Source of the DNA: Oscillospiraceae bacterium
GTDB taxonomy: Bacteria > Bacillota > Clostridia > Oscillospirales > Ruminococcaceae
Direction of reading: 5' to 3'
DNA length: 64,000 bases
Assembly: GCA_029007985.1 (NCBI GenBank)
Contig: JAQXIW010000017.1
Span: 1-64,000, forward strand
Shown here: one piece after another, positions 23,321-33,312 of the stretch
Numbering within the stretch: the stretch's first letter is position 1
Layout of the letters: every line of letters starts with the position of its first letter
Position numbers and translations under genes: made by a program
The notes under the pieces: model-generated
What the model was told of the DNA's origin: nothing
Database searches by the model: none
The model's input: the letters and a program-made list of their open reading frames with translations, nothing else

Positions 23321-24151
23321 ATGGCAATTCAAAAATTTAAGCCGACTACTCCGTCACGCCGCAACATGGCTCTGACAGATTACTCAGCTCTTTCAAAGGT
23401 TGCACCGGAAAGAAGTCTTCTGGAACCTATGAATAAAACAGCCGGCCGCAATAACACAGGCCGCATCACTGTTCGTCACCACGGCGGCGGCAACAGAACA
23501 AAATATCGTGTTATCGACTTCAAGAGAAACAAAACGGATGTTCCTGCTACAGTAAAGACACTCGAGTACGACCCGAACAGAACAGCTTTCATCGCACTTC
23601 TCCAGTACGAAGACGGCGAAAAGGCTTACATCGTCGCACCGGACGGTCTCAAGGTAGGAGATACGGTTATGGCAGGTGCTAACGCCGACATCAAGCCGGG
23701 CAACGCACTTCCGATCGCAAACATTCCGGTAGGTACAGTTATCCACAACATTGAACTCTACCCGGGCAAAGGCGCACAGCTCGTTCGTTCAGCAGGCAAC
23801 TTTGCACAGCTTCTCGCTAAGGAAGGCAAATACGGCCTCGTAAGACTTCCTTCAGGCGAACAGAGATACATCCCGATGAACTGCATGGCAACAGTCGGCA
23901 CAGTATCAAATGTTGACCACAACAACGTAAAAATCGGCAAAGCCGGTAAAAAGAGACACATGGGTTGGAGACCGACAGTTCGCGGTTCTGTTATGAACCC
24001 TAACGACCACCCGCACGGCGGTGGTGAGGGCAGAGCACCAATCGGCCGCTCAGGCCCGGTTACACCATGGGGCAAGCCTGCTCTTGGTTACAAGACAAGA
24101 GACAAGAAGAAGGCATCCGACAAGCTTATCGTCAGACGCCGCAACGGTTAA
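23321..24151 (+). CDS. rplB: 50S ribosomal protein L2
   Basis: 276 residues, normal length. It begins [18 protein letters not shown] and has the RNA-binding [22 protein letters not shown]. The C-terminal [21 protein letters not shown] contains the conserved His near the peptidyl-transferase centre. The ATG follows AAGGAGAG. Confidence 0.98.
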   Translation: MAIQKFKPTTPSRRNMALTDYSALSKVAPERSLLEPMNKTAGRNNTGRITVRHHGGGNRTKYRVIDFKRNKTDVPATVKTLEYDPNRTAFIALLQYEDGEKAYIVAPDGLKVGDTVMAGANADIKPGNALPIANIPVGTVIHNIELYPGKGAQLVRSAGNFAQLLAKEGKYGLVRLPSGEQRYIPMNCMATVGTVSNVDHNNVKIGKAGKKRHMGWRPTVRGSVMNPNDHPHGGGEGRAPIGRSGPVTPWGKPALGYKTRDKKKASDKLIVRRRNG

Positions 24152-24170
24152 TTAAAGGAGTTTTAATAAT

Positions 24171-24443
24171 ATGGGTAGAAGTGTTAAAAAAGGCCCTTTC
24201 GTACAGCCTGTTCTCCTCAAGAGAGTTATTGAAATGAACAAGACTGGCGAAAAAAGAGTTTTGAAGACTTGGAGCCGTTCATCTACAATTTTCCCACAGT
24301 TTGTAGGTCACACATTCGCTGTTCACGACGGCCGCAAGCACGTTCCGGTCTATGTAACAGAAGACATGGTAGGCCACAAGCTTGGTGAATTCGCACCAAC
24401 AAGAACATTCCGCGGTCACGCAGGATCTAAATCAGGCAAGTAA
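24171..24443 (+). CDS. rpsS: 30S ribosomal protein S19
   Basis: 90 residues with [63 protein letters not shown]19 binds the 30S head with S13. The ATG follows AAAGGAG. It is 19 nt downstream of rplB. Confidence 0.98.
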   Translation: MGRSVKKGPFVQPVLLKRVIEMNKTGEKRVLKTWSRSSTIFPQFVGHTFAVHDGRKHVPVYVTEDMVGHKLGEFAPTRTFRGHAGSKSGK

Positions 24444-24455
24444 GGAGATATAACT

Positions 24456-24794
24456 ATGGAAGCTAGGGCATACGCAAGAAATGTCCGCATTGCGCCAAGA
24501 AAGGTACAGATCGTCATGGACCTTATCAGAAATAAGCCGATTGACGAAGCTATCGCCATTCTGCGCCACACAAACAAGGCTGCATGTGAACCGTTACTTA
24601 AACTGGTTAAATCAGCACAGGCAAATGCGGAACACAATTTTTCAATGGACAAAAACAATCTGTACGTTTCAGAATGTTTTGTAACACCTGGTCCGACTCT
24701 TAAAAGAGTAATGCCGAGAGCACAGGGTAGAGCATACAGAATTCTCAAGAGAACATCTCACATGACAGTAGTTCTCAAGGAAATCGAGGAATAA
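24456..24794 (+). CDS. rplV: 50S ribosomal protein L22
   Basis: 112 residues with [20 protein letters not shown] at the start and the tunnel-lining hairpin near [21 protein letters not shown]. This hairpin with L4 forms the tunnel constriction where macrolides act. The ATG follows AAGGAGATA. Confidence 0.98.
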   Translation: MEARAYARNVRIAPRKVQIVMDLIRNKPIDEAIAILRHTNKAACEPLLKLVKSAQANAEHNFSMDKNNLYVSECFVTPGPTLKRVMPRAQGRAYRILKRTSHMTVVLKEIEE

Positions 24795-24804
24795 GGAGGA
24801 AGCT

Positions 24805-25476
24805 ATGGGACAGAAAGTTAATCCACACGGTCTTCGTGTCGGCGTAATTAAGAACTGGGATTCTCGTTGGTTTGTCGAAAAACAGCAGTTTGGCGACACA
24901 CTCGTAGAAGACTACAACATCAGAAAAGTTCTCAAAGCTCAGCTTTACACTGCAGGTGTTTCAAAAATTGAGATTGAGAGAGACTCAAAAGTATTAAGAA
25001 TCAACATCTTCTGCGCAAAACCGGGTATGGTTATCGGCCGCCAGGGTGCAGAAATCGAAAAGCTCAAAGCTCAGATTGCAAAAATGGTCAAGAGACCGGC
25101 TGACGAAGTAATCGTCAACATCACAGAGGTTAAGGCTGCAGACGCAGACGCTCAGCTCGTCGCAGAAAACATTGCAGCACAGCTCGAAAAGAGAATTGCA
25201 TTCAGAAGAGCTATGAAGCAGGCTATGTCAAGAGCCATGAGACTCGGCGTTAAGGGTATCAAGGCAAGCTGCTCGGGTCGTCTCGGCGGCGCAGACATCG
25301 CCAGAACAGAACAGTACCACGAAGGTACAATCCCGCTTCAGACACTTCGCGCCGATATCGACTACGGCTTTGCAGAAGCCGATACAACATTCGGTAAAGT
25401 AGGCGTAAAGGTTTGGATTTACAAGGGTGAAGTCCTCAAGGTATCTAAACCACGCAGAGAAGGAGGCAAAAAATAA
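24805..25476 (+). CDS. rpsC: 30S ribosomal protein S3
   Basis: 223 residues with [18 protein letters not shown], the KH-domain [15 protein letters not shown] and the C-terminal [13 protein letters not shown]3 lines the mRNA entry tunnel. The ATG follows AAGGAGG. The stop overlaps the rplP start by one base (TAATG). Confidence 0.98.
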   Translation: MGQKVNPHGLRVGVIKNWDSRWFVEKQQFGDTLVEDYNIRKVLKAQLYTAGVSKIEIERDSKVLRINIFCAKPGMVIGRQGAEIEKLKAQIAKMVKRPADEVIVNITEVKAADADAQLVAENIAAQLEKRIAFRRAMKQAMSRAMRLGVKGIKASCSGRLGGADIARTEQYHEGTIPLQTLRADIDYGFAEADTTFGKVGVKVWIYKGEVLKVSKPRREGGKK

Positions 25477-25895
25477 TGCTTTTACCAAAGAGAGTAAAGT
25501 ACCGCAGAGTACACAGAGGTCGTATGACAGGTAAGGCACTTCGCGGTAACAAAGTTACATACGGTGAATTCGGCCTCCAGGCTCTTGAGCCGGCATGGAT
25601 CACATCTAACCAGATCGAAGCAGCCCGTGTTGCCATGACTCGTTACATCAAGCGTGGCGGCCAGGTTTGGATCAAAATATTCCCTGATAAACCTGTTACA
25701 GAAAAGCCGGCAGGCACCAGAATGGGTTCAGGTAAAGGTTCACCTGAAAAGTGGGTAGCCGTTGTTAAACCGGGCAGAGTCCTGTTCGAAATCGGCGGCG
25801 TATCCGAAGAAGCAGCAAGAGAAGCTATGCGTTTGGCTATGCACAAGCTTCCTATCAAGTGCAAGTTTGTCAAAAAGGAAGAGGAGGCTGAATAA
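25476..25895 (+). CDS. rplP: 50S ribosomal protein L16
   Basis: 139 residues with [35 protein letters not shown] and the loop [24 protein letters not shown] next to the A-site tRNA. Its start overlaps the S3 stop and its stop overlaps the L29 start, so three genes are coupled. Confidence 0.98.
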   Translation: MLLPKRVKYRRVHRGRMTGKALRGNKVTYGEFGLQALEPAWITSNQIEAARVAMTRYIKRGGQVWIKIFPDKPVTEKPAGTRMGSGKGSPEKWVAVVKPGRVLFEIGGVSEEAAREAMRLAMHKLPIKCKFVKKEEEAE

Positions 25896-26083
25896 TGAAA
25901 GCATCAGAACTTAAGAATATGTCAGCTGAACAGCTCACAGCAAAACTCAAGGAACTCAAAGCCGAACAGTTTAACCTCCGTTTCCAGCACGCTATCAATC
26001 AGCTGGAAAACCCAATGAGAATCAATGCAGTAAGAAAAGATATCGCAAGAGTTCTGACAGCTCTTTCCGCTATCGAGAAATAA
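25895..26083 (+). CDS. rpmC: 50S ribosomal protein L29
   Basis: 62 residues with the two-helix hairpin pattern [31 protein letters not shown] and [18 protein letters not shown]29 is near the tunnel exit beside L23. The ATG overlaps the L16 stop. Confidence 0.98.
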   Translation: MKASELKNMSAEQLTAKLKELKAEQFNLRFQHAINQLENPMRINAVRKDIARVLTALSAIEK

Positions 26084-26101
26084 TGAAGGGGAGGTAATAC
26101 A

Positions 26102-26356
26102 ATGGAACGCAATTTGAGAAAAACAAGAATCGGTACAGTAGTATCCGACAAGATGGACAAGACAATCGTTGTCGCTATCGAAGACAGAGTAGCTCACCCT
26201 TTGTATAAGAAAATCGTTAAGAGAACAGTTAAGTTCAAAGCTCACGACGAGAAAAATGAATGTGGCGTAGGCGACCGTGTTGAAATCATGGAATGCCGCC
26301 CGCTTTCAAAGGACAAAAACTGGAGACTTGTTAGGGTAGTAGAAAAAGCTAAATAA
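26102..26356 (+). CDS. rpsQ: 30S ribosomal protein S17
   Basis: 84 residues with [22 protein letters not shown] and the OB-fold core [19 protein letters not shown]. It binds 16S rRNA helices 7 and 11 early in assembly. The ATG follows GGGGAGG. Confidence 0.98.
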   Translation: MERNLRKTRIGTVVSDKMDKTIVVAIEDRVAHPLYKKIVKRTVKFKAHDEKNECGVGDRVEIMECRPLSKDKNWRLVRVVEKAK

Positions 26357-26380
26357 GCTATTGAAAAGGAGGACTTGTAC

Positions 26381-26749
26381 ATGGTACAGATGCAGACCTA
26401 TCTGAAGGTTGCAGACAACACAGGCGCCAAAGAGCTTATGTGTATCAGAGTTCTTGGCGGTACACGCAGAAGATATGCAAATATCGGCGATGTAGTTGTA
26501 GCTTCAGTTAAGAAAACAACACCGGGCGGCGTTGTTAAAAAAGGTGAAGTAGTTAAGGCTGTTATCGTTCGTTCAAAGAGCGGTCTCCGTCGTGAAGACG
26601 GTTCATACATCCGTTTCGACGAAAACGCAGCAGTTATTATTAGAGATGATAAAAATCCGAGAGGCACACGTATTTTTGGACCTGTTGCTCGTGAACTTCG
26701 CGACAAGGGCTATCTGAAAATCTTGAGCCTTGCACCGGAATCACTGTAA
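26381..26749 (+). CDS. rplN: 50S ribosomal protein L14
   Basis: 122 residues with [27 protein letters not shown] and [30 protein letters not shown]14 sits at the subunit interface and is the docking site of the silencing factor RsfS. I use the ATG at 26381, nine bases after AAAGGAGG; the ORF-track TTG two codons upstream is less likely. Confidence 0.98.
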   Translation: MVQMQTYLKVADNTGAKELMCIRVLGGTRRRYANIGDVVVASVKKTTPGGVVKKGEVVKAVIVRSKSGLRREDGSYIRFDENAAVIIRDDKNPRGTRIFGPVARELRDKGYLKILSLAPESL

Positions 26750-26760
26750 GGAGAATTATA

Positions 26761-27075
26761 ATGACAAAAGTTCATGTAAAAACTGGTGATACCGTTAAGA
26801 TTATTAGCGGTAAGGACCGCGGTGAAACAGGCAAGGTTCTCGCTGTAAGCCCGTCAGAAGGCAAGGTAATTGTCGAAGGCTTCAACATGGCTAAAAAGCA
26901 CATCAAGCCGAGAAGACAGGGCGAGAGCGGCGGTATCGTAGATGCCGAGAGAGCTATCTACGCATGCAAAGTTATGCCGGTGTGTCCAAAATGCGGCAAG
27001 GCTACAAGAGTCGGCCACAAAATCGAAAACGGCAAAAAAGTTCGCGTTTGCAAGCACTGTGGTGCTGAGCTGTAA
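26761..27075 (+). CDS. rplX: 50S ribosomal protein L24 (zinc-ribbon form)
   Basis: 104 residues with the KOW motif VKTGDTVKIISGKDRGETGKV. L24 is a primary 50S assembly initiator. The C-terminal half holds CPKCGKATRVG and CKHCGAEL, two CxxC pairs likely to bind zinc; many L24 proteins lack these. The ATG follows AAGGAGAA. Confidence 0.97.
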   Translation: MTKVHVKTGDTVKIISGKDRGETGKVLAVSPSEGKVIVEGFNMAKKHIKPRRQGESGGIVDAERAIYACKVMPVCPKCGKATRVGHKIENGKKVRVCKHCGAEL

Positions 27076-27093
27076 GAAAGGAGAAACTAAACT

Positions 27094-27633
27094 ATGTCAA
27101 ATCTTAATGAATTATACACAAAAGAAGTTGCTCCTGCTCTTATGAAGCAGTTCAACTACAAGAGCACAATGCAGATTCCGAAACTTGAAAAAGTAGTTGT
27201 AAATGTCGGTTGCTCAGAGGCAAAAGATAACTCAAAGGTTATCGACGCAGTAGTAGGCGACATCAAGAAAATCACAGGTCAGCAGCCAATCGTCTGCAAA
27301 GCAAAGAAATCGGTTGCTAACTTCAAGCTCCGTGAAGGCCAGCCAATCGGCGTTAAGGTAACTCTCCGCGGCGAAAGAATGTACGAATTTGTCGAAAGAC
27401 TTTTCTATGTTGCTCTTCCGCGTGTAAGAGACTTCCACGGCATTAACGGCAACTCATTTGACGGCCGCGGCAACTACTCATTCGGTATCAGAGAACAGCT
27501 TATCTTCCCTGAAATCGAATACGACAAAATCGATGCCATTCGCGGTATGGATATCTCATTCGTAACAACGGCAGAAACAGATGAAGAAGCCAAAGCACTT
27601 CTCAAAGCTCTTGGCGCTCCATTCGCTAACTAA
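27094..27633 (+). CDS. rplE: 50S ribosomal protein L5
   Basis: 179 residues with [41 protein letters not shown] and RGRMYEF-like [12 protein letters not shown]5 binds 5S rRNA and contacts P-site tRNA. The ATG follows AAAGGAGAA. Confidence 0.98.
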   Translation: MSNLNELYTKEVAPALMKQFNYKSTMQIPKLEKVVVNVGCSEAKDNSKVIDAVVGDIKKITGQQPIVCKAKKSVANFKLREGQPIGVKVTLRGERMYEFVERLFYVALPRVRDFHGINGNSFDGRGNYSFGIREQLIFPEIEYDKIDAIRGMDISFVTTAETDEEAKALLKALGAPFAN

Positions 27634-27647
27634 GGGGGATAACATAC

Positions 27648-27833
27648 ATGGCAAAGACATCAATGAAAATCAAACAGCAGCGTGAGCCGAAATACTCAAC
27701 AAGAGCTTACAACAGATGCAAAATCTGCGGCAGACCACATGCTTATCTGAGAAAATACGGTATCTGCCGTATCTGCTTCAGAGAACTCGCTTACAAAGGT
27801 GAGATTCCGGGCGTTAAGAAAGCAAGCTGGTAA
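27648..27833 (+). CDS. rpsN: 30S ribosomal protein S14, zinc type Z
   Basis: 61 residues, the short zinc-binding form, with C24xxC27 and C40xxC43 ([20 protein letters not shown]). [24 protein letters not shown] is the typical start. No zinc-free paralogue is in the window. The ATG follows AAGGGGGA. Confidence 0.98.
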   Translation: MAKTSMKIKQQREPKYSTRAYNRCKICGRPHAYLRKYGICRICFRELAYKGEIPGVKKASW

Positions 27834-27864
27834 AAAACTTTTAACTTAATAAGGAGGCAAGATT

Positions 27865-28263
27865 ATGAATATCACTGATCCAATCGCTGACTTGCTCACA
27901 AGAATCAGAAATGCTTCACAGGCAAGACACGAAACAGTAGACGTACCTGCATCCAACATGAAAAAAGCTATTTGCCAGATTCTTGTTGATGAAGGTTATA
28001 TCAAAGGCTACACAGTAACCGAAGATAACAAACAGGGTGTAATCACAATTACACTTAAATACACAGAAACAGGCGCATGCGCCATCACAGGCCTGCGCAG
28101 AATTTCTAAGCCGGGTCTTCGTATCTACACAAGCTGCGAAGATATGCCAAAGGTTTTGAAGGGTATCGGTATCGCTATCGTTTCAACATCTAAAGGCGTT
28201 ATGACAGACAAGGCAGCTCGCAAAGAGAATGTGGGCGGCGAAGTACTCGCATATATTTGGTAA
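27865..28263 (+). CDS. rpsH: 30S ribosomal protein S8
   Basis: 132 residues with [14 protein letters not shown] at the N-terminus and the 16S-binding C-terminal [26 protein letters not shown]. In E. coli S8 represses the spc operon. The ATG follows AAGGAGG. Confidence 0.98.
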   Translation: MNITDPIADLLTRIRNASQARHETVDVPASNMKKAICQILVDEGYIKGYTVTEDNKQGVITITLKYTETGACAITGLRRISKPGLRIYTSCEDMPKVLKGIGIAIVSTSKGVMTDKAARKENVGGEVLAYIW

Positions 28264-28277
28264 GGGGGTTAATAGTT

Positions 28278-28820
28278 ATGTCGAGAATAGGAAGAAAACA
28301 CATTGCTATTCCAGCAGGTGTTACTGTTACAGTAAACGGCAGTAATGTTACAGTTGCTGGCCCTAAAGGAACACTTAATTCCACATTCCACCCAAACATG
28401 AAAATCGAAGTTGAGGGTGCAGAGGTAGTTGTTTCACGTCCAAATGATTCAAACCAGAATAAATCTTTGCACGGTCTTACAAGAACACTTATCAACAACA
28501 TGGTAATTGGTGTATCTGAAGGCTTTACAAAAGAGCTCGAAGTACAGGGTGTAGGTTACAGAGTTGCAAAACAGGGCACAAACCTTGTTATGAACCTTGG
28601 TTTCTCACACCAGGTAATTGTTCCTGAAGTTGAAAATATCAAAATCGAATGTCCGGATCCTAACCACATCAAGATTATTGGTATCGACAAGCAGAAAGTC
28701 GGTCAGTTCGCTGCCGAAGTCCGCGAGAAGAGACCACCGGAGCCATATAAGGGCAAGGGTATTCGCTATGTCGGCGAATATGTAATCCGCAAGGAAGGCA
28801 AGACAGGTAAAGGTAAATAA
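28278..28820 (+). CDS. rplF: 50S ribosomal protein L6
   Basis: 180 residues with MSRIGRKHIAIPAGVTV and the C-terminal YKGKGIRYVGEYVIRKEGKTGK. I start at the ATG at 28278 behind AAGGGGG; the ORF-track version adds seven residues that overlap rpsH. L6 lies near the sarcin-ricin loop. Confidence 0.97.
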   Translation: MSRIGRKHIAIPAGVTVTVNGSNVTVAGPKGTLNSTFHPNMKIEVEGAEVVVSRPNDSNQNKSLHGLTRTLINNMVIGVSEGFTKELEVQGVGYRVAKQGTNLVMNLGFSHQVIVPEVENIKIECPDPNHIKIIGIDKQKVGQFAAEVREKRPPEPYKGKGIRYVGEYVIRKEGKTGKGK

Positions 28821-28838
28821 TAAAGGAGTGAGCTAATT

Positions 28839-29198
28839 ATGGTAAAGAAACCAAACAGTAACCGGGCAAGACTCAGAAGACATGCTCGCGTTCGCAGAAA
28901 AATCAGTGGCACAGCAGAGCGTCCACGTCTTAACGTTTTCCGCTCCTCAAAGCACATTTATGCTCAGATTATTGACGATGTAGCCGGCACAACACTTTGC
29001 GCCGCATCTTCAATGGATAAGGGCTTCGAAATTTACGGCGGCAACATCGAGGCTGCAACAGAAGTAGGCAAGAACATTGCCAAAGCAGCTATCGAAAAAG
29101 GTATTACAGAAGTAGTATTTGACCGCGGCGGCTATCTCTATCATGGCCGTGTGAAGGCATTGGCAGAAGGCGCTCGCGAGGGCGGCCTCAAGCTGTAA
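28839..29198 (+). CDS. rplR: 50S ribosomal protein L18
   Basis: 119 residues with [37 protein letters not shown] and [26 protein letters not shown]. It binds 5S rRNA with L5. The ATG follows AAAGGAGTG. Confidence 0.98.
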   Translation: MVKKPNSNRARLRRHARVRRKISGTAERPRLNVFRSSKHIYAQIIDDVAGTTLCAASSMDKGFEIYGGNIEAATEVGKNIAKAAIEKGITEVVFDRGGYLYHGRVKALAEGAREGGLKL

Positions 29199-29209
29199 GG
29201 AGGGATACA

Positions 29210-29710
29210 ATGGAAAGAATTGACGCAAGCACACTTGACCTTCAGGAGAAGGTTGTATCAATTAACCGTGTATCAAAGACCGTTAAGGGCGGCCGTATTG
29301 CAAAGTTCTCAGCACTTATCGTTGTTGGCGACGGCAATGGTGTCGTAGGTTATGGTATAGGTAAAGCAGCTGAAGTACCGGAAGCTATCCGCAAAGGTAC
29401 AGAAGATGCAAGAAAGCACCTTGTCAGAATTTCGACAAAGGGCACAACAATCCCACACGAGGTTGTTGGCGAATCAGGCGCAGCAAGAGTTCTTCTCAGA
29501 CCTGCAGCACCTGGTACCGGTGTTATCGCCGGCGGCGCGGTACGTGCCGTTATCGAAGTATCCGGCATTAAAGATATCAGAACAAAATCACTTCGTTCAA
29601 GAAATCCGGGCAACGTTGTTGCCGCAACAATCGCAGGCCTTGCTTCTGTAAGAACTGTTGCCGAAGTTGCAAAAATCCGCGGTCTTGACGAAAAAGATAT
29701 ACTGGGCTAA
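29210..29710 (+). CDS. rpsE: 30S ribosomal protein S5
   Basis: 166 residues with [43 protein letters not shown], the dsRNA-binding core, and [10 protein letters not shown]-like [17 protein letters not shown]5 shapes the decoding site and mRNA entry. The ATG follows AAGGAGG. Confidence 0.98.
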   Translation: MERIDASTLDLQEKVVSINRVSKTVKGGRIAKFSALIVVGDGNGVVGYGIGKAAEVPEAIRKGTEDARKHLVRISTKGTTIPHEVVGESGAARVLLRPAAPGTGVIAGGAVRAVIEVSGIKDIRTKSLRSRNPGNVVAATIAGLASVRTVAEVAKIRGLDEKDILG

Positions 29711-29723
29711 GGAGGACTTGTAA

Positions 29724-29897
29724 ATGGAAACAATCACAATTACACTCGTAAAGAGCCTTGCAGGTCGCCTTCAGAACCAGAAGGATTGTGCAGCAGCTCT
29801 CGGACTTAAGAAGGTTGGCGATGTAACAGTCCAGCCAAAGAATGCTGCAACAATGGGTAAAATCGCTAAGATTTCTCACCTCGTTGTAGTTAAGTAA
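29724..29897 (+). CDS. rpmD: 50S ribosomal protein L30
   Basis: 57 residues, too short for the ORF track. It reads METITITLVKSLAGRLQNQ, then AAALGLKKVGDVTVQ and MGKIAKISHLVVVK, the bacterial L30 pattern. The ATG lies nine bases after AAGGAGGA, between rpsE and rplO as in other bacteria. Confidence 0.97.
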   Translation: METITITLVKSLAGRLQNQKDCAAALGLKKVGDVTVQPKNAATMGKIAKISHLVVVK

Positions 29898-29917
29898 TTA
29901 AAGGGAGGTGCACAAAC

Positions 29918-30361
29918 ATGATGCTTCATGAATTGAGACCGGCAGAAGGCTCAAGCAAAGCTGCTAAGAGAAAAGGTCGTGGTCACGGCAGCGGTAACGG
30001 CAAAACAGCAGGTTACGGCCACAAAGGTCAGAAGGCTCGTTCTGGCGCTAAGAAGGCAGGCTTCGAAGGTGGTCAGCTTCCACTTCAGAGAAGACTTCCT
30101 AAGGTAGGTTTTACAAACTACCCATTCAGAAAGATTTTCGCTACAATTAAAGTCAGCGACCTCGAAGCAAGATTTGAAGCAGGCGCTGTTGTTGACGAAG
30201 CAGCAGTAATCGCAGCAGGTCTTGTCAAAAAGACAAATGACGGTATCAAAGTCCTTGGCAACGGTGAAATCACAAAGCCAATGACAGTGCAGCTTACAGC
30301 TTTTTCTGCATCAGCTAAGGAAAAGATTGAAAAAGCAGGCGGAAAGGCTGAAGAGGTATAA
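29918..30361 (+). CDS. rplO: 50S ribosomal protein L15
   Basis: 147 residues with LHELRPAEGSSKAAKRKGRGHGSGNGKTAGYGHKGQKAR and FEGGQLPLQRRLPKVGF. Two adjacent ATGs (29918 and 29921) follow AGGGAGG; the first has the better spacing. L15 is a late 50S assembly protein. Confidence 0.98.
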   Translation: MMLHELRPAEGSSKAAKRKGRGHGSGNGKTAGYGHKGQKARSGAKKAGFEGGQLPLQRRLPKVGFTNYPFRKIFATIKVSDLEARFEAGAVVDEAAVIAAGLVKKTNDGIKVLGNGEITKPMTVQLTAFSASAKEKIEKAGGKAEEV

Positions 30362-30366
30362 GTAGA

Positions 30367-31662
30367 GTGTTACAGACATTTAAGAATGCATGGAAAATTG
30401 AAGACCTTCGTAAGAAGATTATCTTCACAGCGATAGTTCTTGTGATTTATCGCTTGGGTGCGGCAATCGCCGTCCCGTTTATCCAACCGGAAGCTCTCAA
30501 GGCTATGATTTCGGCCGATAACGGCAATATGCTCGGCTATCTCAACCTTGTATCCGGCGGTGCATTTGCCAATGCCACTCTCTTTGCTCTTGGTGTAATT
30601 CCTTACATCAACTCATCCATCATCATCACTCTTTTGACAGTTGCCATTCCTTATCTGGAAAACCTGTCAAAAGAAGGTGAAGAGGGTAGAAGAAAAATCG
30701 CAAGAATCACAAGATATGTCGCCGTAGGCATCGCCTTTATAATTTCCATAGGTTACTATTTCACCCTCAGAAATTACGGAACGCTTATGTACACAAAAGG
30801 TCTTGAAGGTTTCTTTGCGGCTGTAGTAATTATCGTTACATTTGTTGCAGGTTCACTTTTACTCATGTGGATGGGCGAACAGATAGACAAAAAAGGCATC
30901 GGCAACGGTGTTTCTCTGATTATCTTCACCGGTATTGTTTCAAGATTCCCGCAATCAGTTTCAACATTCGTCGATATGGTTAAGCGCGGCATCGACGGGG
31001 AGGTTATCAACTTCGTTCTTGTCCCTGTATTCGTTATTTTTGCCGTTGCAGTAGTTGCTTTTGCCGTTGTTCTCAATAACGCCGAAAGAAGAATTCCTGT
31101 TCAGTACGCAAAAAGAGTTGTCGGCAGAAAAATGATGGGCGGCCAGAGCACATATCTTCCTATCAAGGTAAATATGTCCGGCGTTATGCCAATCATCTTC
31201 GCTTCCGCTTTGGTATCCATTCCGGGTACAATCAGAGCGTTCTTCAACGTAACAAGTGAAGTATGGGTCAAGATTCTCAATGTATTCAACTATAACGGTT
31301 TTGTATATGCCGTTGTTTACGCAGTTCTCATCGTAGTTTTCAACTACTTCTACGTAACAATGCAGTACAACCCGGTTGAAATCGCAAATAACCTGCGCAC
31401 AAACAACGGCGTCATCCCTGGCTTCAGACCGGGTAAACAGACACAGGACTTTATCGCAAAGGTTATTTCAAAACTCACATTTATCGGTGCTCTCTTCCTC
31501 GTAGTTGTCGCCATCCTGCCGATTATCACAGGTAACCTGACAGGCAAGGCAATTCAGCTCGGCGGTACATCAATACTCATCGTAGTAGGTGTTGCCCTTG
31601 AGACAGCCCAGGTACTTGAGAGCCAGATGGTTATGCGCCATCACAAGGGCTTCCTTGAATAA
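30367..31662 (+). CDS. secY: Protein translocase subunit SecY
   Basis: 431 residues with ten predicted transmembrane helices. It has the SecY hallmarks YRLGAAIAVPFI, GIMPYINSSII-like GVIPYINSSIIITLL, and the cytosolic loops RRIPVQYAKRVVGRKMMGGQSTYLPIKVN and NPVEIANNLRTNNGVIPGFRPGK. It forms the SecYEG channel. The start is GTG at 30367, five bases after the L15 stop, with only a modest GAGG upstream. Confidence 0.98.
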   Translation: MLQTFKNAWKIEDLRKKIIFTAIVLVIYRLGAAIAVPFIQPEALKAMISADNGNMLGYLNLVSGGAFANATLFALGVIPYINSSIIITLLTVAIPYLENLSKEGEEGRRKIARITRYVAVGIAFIISIGYYFTLRNYGTLMYTKGLEGFFAAVVIIVTFVAGSLLLMWMGEQIDKKGIGNGVSLIIFTGIVSRFPQSVSTFVDMVKRGIDGEVINFVLVPVFVIFAVAVVAFAVVLNNAERRIPVQYAKRVVGRKMMGGQSTYLPIKVNMSGVMPIIFASALVSIPGTIRAFFNVTSEVWVKILNVFNYNGFVYAVVYAVLIVVFNYFYVTMQYNPVEIANNLRTNNGVIPGFRPGKQTQDFIAKVISKLTFIGALFLVVVAILPIITGNLTGKAIQLGGTSILIVVGVALETAQVLESQMVMRHHKGFLE

Positions 31663-31694
31663 TCCGATATAAAATAAATTGGAGAACAATAATT

Positions 31695-32324
31695 ATGAAC
31701 ATTATATTATTAGGTGCTCCGGGTGCCGGCAAAGGCACACAGGCAGAAATCATTTGCAATAAGCTGAACATCCCGGCTATTTCAACAGGCAACATTCTCC
31801 GTCAGGCTGTCAAGGACGGCACGGAAATGGGCATAAAGGCAAAAGCTTTTATGGACGCAGGTCAGCTCGTACCGGACGAGGTTATCTTCGGTATCTTGGA
31901 TGACAGACTTAAAATGGATGACTGCAAAAACGGCTTTGTACTTGACGGTGTTCCAAGAACAATCCCTCAGGCAGAAGCTATTGACAACATGGGTGTCAAA
32001 ATTGATATGGCACTTGATATCGAGGTCAGAGATGAGCTCATCGTCGAGCGCGTAAGCGGCAGACGAGTTTGCTCATGCGGCGCCACATATCATGTGAAAT
32101 ATAACCCGAGTGCCGTTGAAGGCATTTGCGACAAGTGCGGCAAACCGCTTATGATCCGCAAGGACGACGAGCCGGCTACCGTTCTTGACAGACTTGCCAC
32201 ATACCACAAACAGACCGAGCCTCTGAAAGATTATTACAGGACAAAGGGCGTTTTAGTTGAGGTTTGCGGCGAAAACAGCGTAGAAGACACAACGGAACTC
32301 GTACTCAAGGCAATAGGTAAATAA
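31695..32324 (+). CDS. adk: Adenylate kinase
   Basis: 209 residues, long-LID form. It has P-loop GAPGAGKGTQAE, DGVPRT and the LID with Cys-type zinc ligands (CSCGATYHVKYN and CDKCGKPL). It interconverts ATP, AMP and ADP. The ATG follows TGGAGAA. map follows after two bases, as in most Firmicutes. Confidence 0.98.
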   Translation: MNIILLGAPGAGKGTQAEIICNKLNIPAISTGNILRQAVKDGTEMGIKAKAFMDAGQLVPDEVIFGILDDRLKMDDCKNGFVLDGVPRTIPQAEAIDNMGVKIDMALDIEVRDELIVERVSGRRVCSCGATYHVKYNPSAVEGICDKCGKPLMIRKDDEPATVLDRLATYHKQTEPLKDYYRTKGVLVEVCGENSVEDTTELVLKAIGK

Positions 32325-32326
32325 CT

Positions 32327-33082
32327 GTGATTATAATTAAAAACGCCGACGAAATAAAAAGTTTAAAAAATGCTTGCATAATTTCTGCAGGTGTGTTAAA
32401 CTATGTCGGTGAGCAAATTTGCGCAGGTATGACTACCTACGAACTTGACAAAATTATACACGATTATATTATCGCTCACGGGGCTAAGCCGGGATTCCTC
32501 GGAATGTACGGCTTCCCCGGAAGCGCTTGTATATCCGTAAACGATGAGGTTATACACGGCATTCCGTCAAAAAAGGTAATCATCAGGAGCGGTGATATAG
32601 TAAGTGTAGACACGGGCGCATTTATAGGCGGTTTCCACGGTGATAATGCTTTCACTTATCAGGTGGGAAAGGTCAGCCCCGTTGCTGAAAAACTGTGCCG
32701 AGTCACAAATGAATGTCTTGCTTTGGGCATTGCGGCTGCTCGCCCGGGCAACAGAATCGGTGACATCGGATATGCGGTTCAAAAGCATGCGGAAGAAAAC
32801 GGCTTCTCCGTAGTCAGAGAATATGTCGGTCATGGTATCGGCAGAGATCTGCACGAAGACCCTGAGGTGCCGAATTTCGGCAGGGCCGGCAGGGGCGTGA
32901 GACTTGTGCCGGGTATGACTATAGCTATAGAGCCTATGATTACTGAGGGCTCTTGCGAAGTCAAAGTAATGTCAAACGAATGGACGGTTAAAACCGTAGA
33001 CGGCGGATTGGCTGCTCATTTTGAGCGTACAATAGCAATCGGCGCAAACGGTCCGGAAATTCTGACAAATTGGGATTTATAA
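32327..33082 (+). CDS. map: Methionine aminopeptidase, type I
   Basis: 251 residues, a cytosolic metalloprotease that removes initiator Met after deformylation. Metal ligands are seen in VDTGAFIGGFHGDNAFT, VGHGIGRDLHEDPEVP, EPMITEGS and HFERTIAI. The start is GTG at 32327, two bases after adk, so translation is probably coupled. It works downstream of the deformylase encoded at 55230. Confidence 0.97.
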   Translation: MIIIKNADEIKSLKNACIISAGVLNYVGEQICAGMTTYELDKIIHDYIIAHGAKPGFLGMYGFPGSACISVNDEVIHGIPSKKVIIRSGDIVSVDTGAFIGGFHGDNAFTYQVGKVSPVAEKLCRVTNECLALGIAAARPGNRIGDIGYAVQKHAEENGFSVVREYVGHGIGRDLHEDPEVPNFGRAGRGVRLVPGMTIAIEPMITEGSCEVKVMSNEWTVKTVDGGLAAHFERTIAIGANGPEILTNWDL

Positions 33083-33147
33083 TCTCGGTTTGACAGTGAC
33101 ATTAAGTGACTGTTATTTCTGTATGGTCAGGCTGTCGGGAGTGAATA

Positions 33148-33222
33148 ATGCTTAACAAACTTTTGTATGGGTTTGTCCCCAAAGGGATAACTATGCATAC
33201 AAAAGTATTAAGTGTGTTTTGA
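33148..33222 (+). CDS. Possible 24-codon leader ORF before infA
   Basis: ATG behind GGGAG with a 6-nt gap encodes MLNKLLYGFVPKGITMHTKV and four more residues before TGA. It spans the hairpin CTTTTGTATG/CATACAAAAG at 33160-33205. It may be a leader peptide or chance. Other Firmicutes sometimes carry a KOW protein gene here; this peptide is too short and does not resemble it. Confidence 0.25.
   Translation: MLNKLLYGFVPKGITMHTKVLSVF
33160..33205 (+). promoter_or_regulatory. Hairpin in the infA leader
   Basis: CTTTTGTATG (33160-33169) pairs perfectly with CATACAAAAG (33196-33205). Further short stems follow (TGAAAT/ATTTCA and CGGCT/AGCCG, about 33247-33290). There is no T tract, so processing or translational control is more likely than termination. 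The whole map-infA gap is 230 nt, long for this operon. Confidence 0.45.
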
Positions 33223-33312
33223 TTACCCCTCACACTTTACAGCGGACTGAAATGCAAATAAGTATTTCAATCGGCTAAAGACAGCCGAGAAACAAAGATA
33301 GGAGTAATAATA

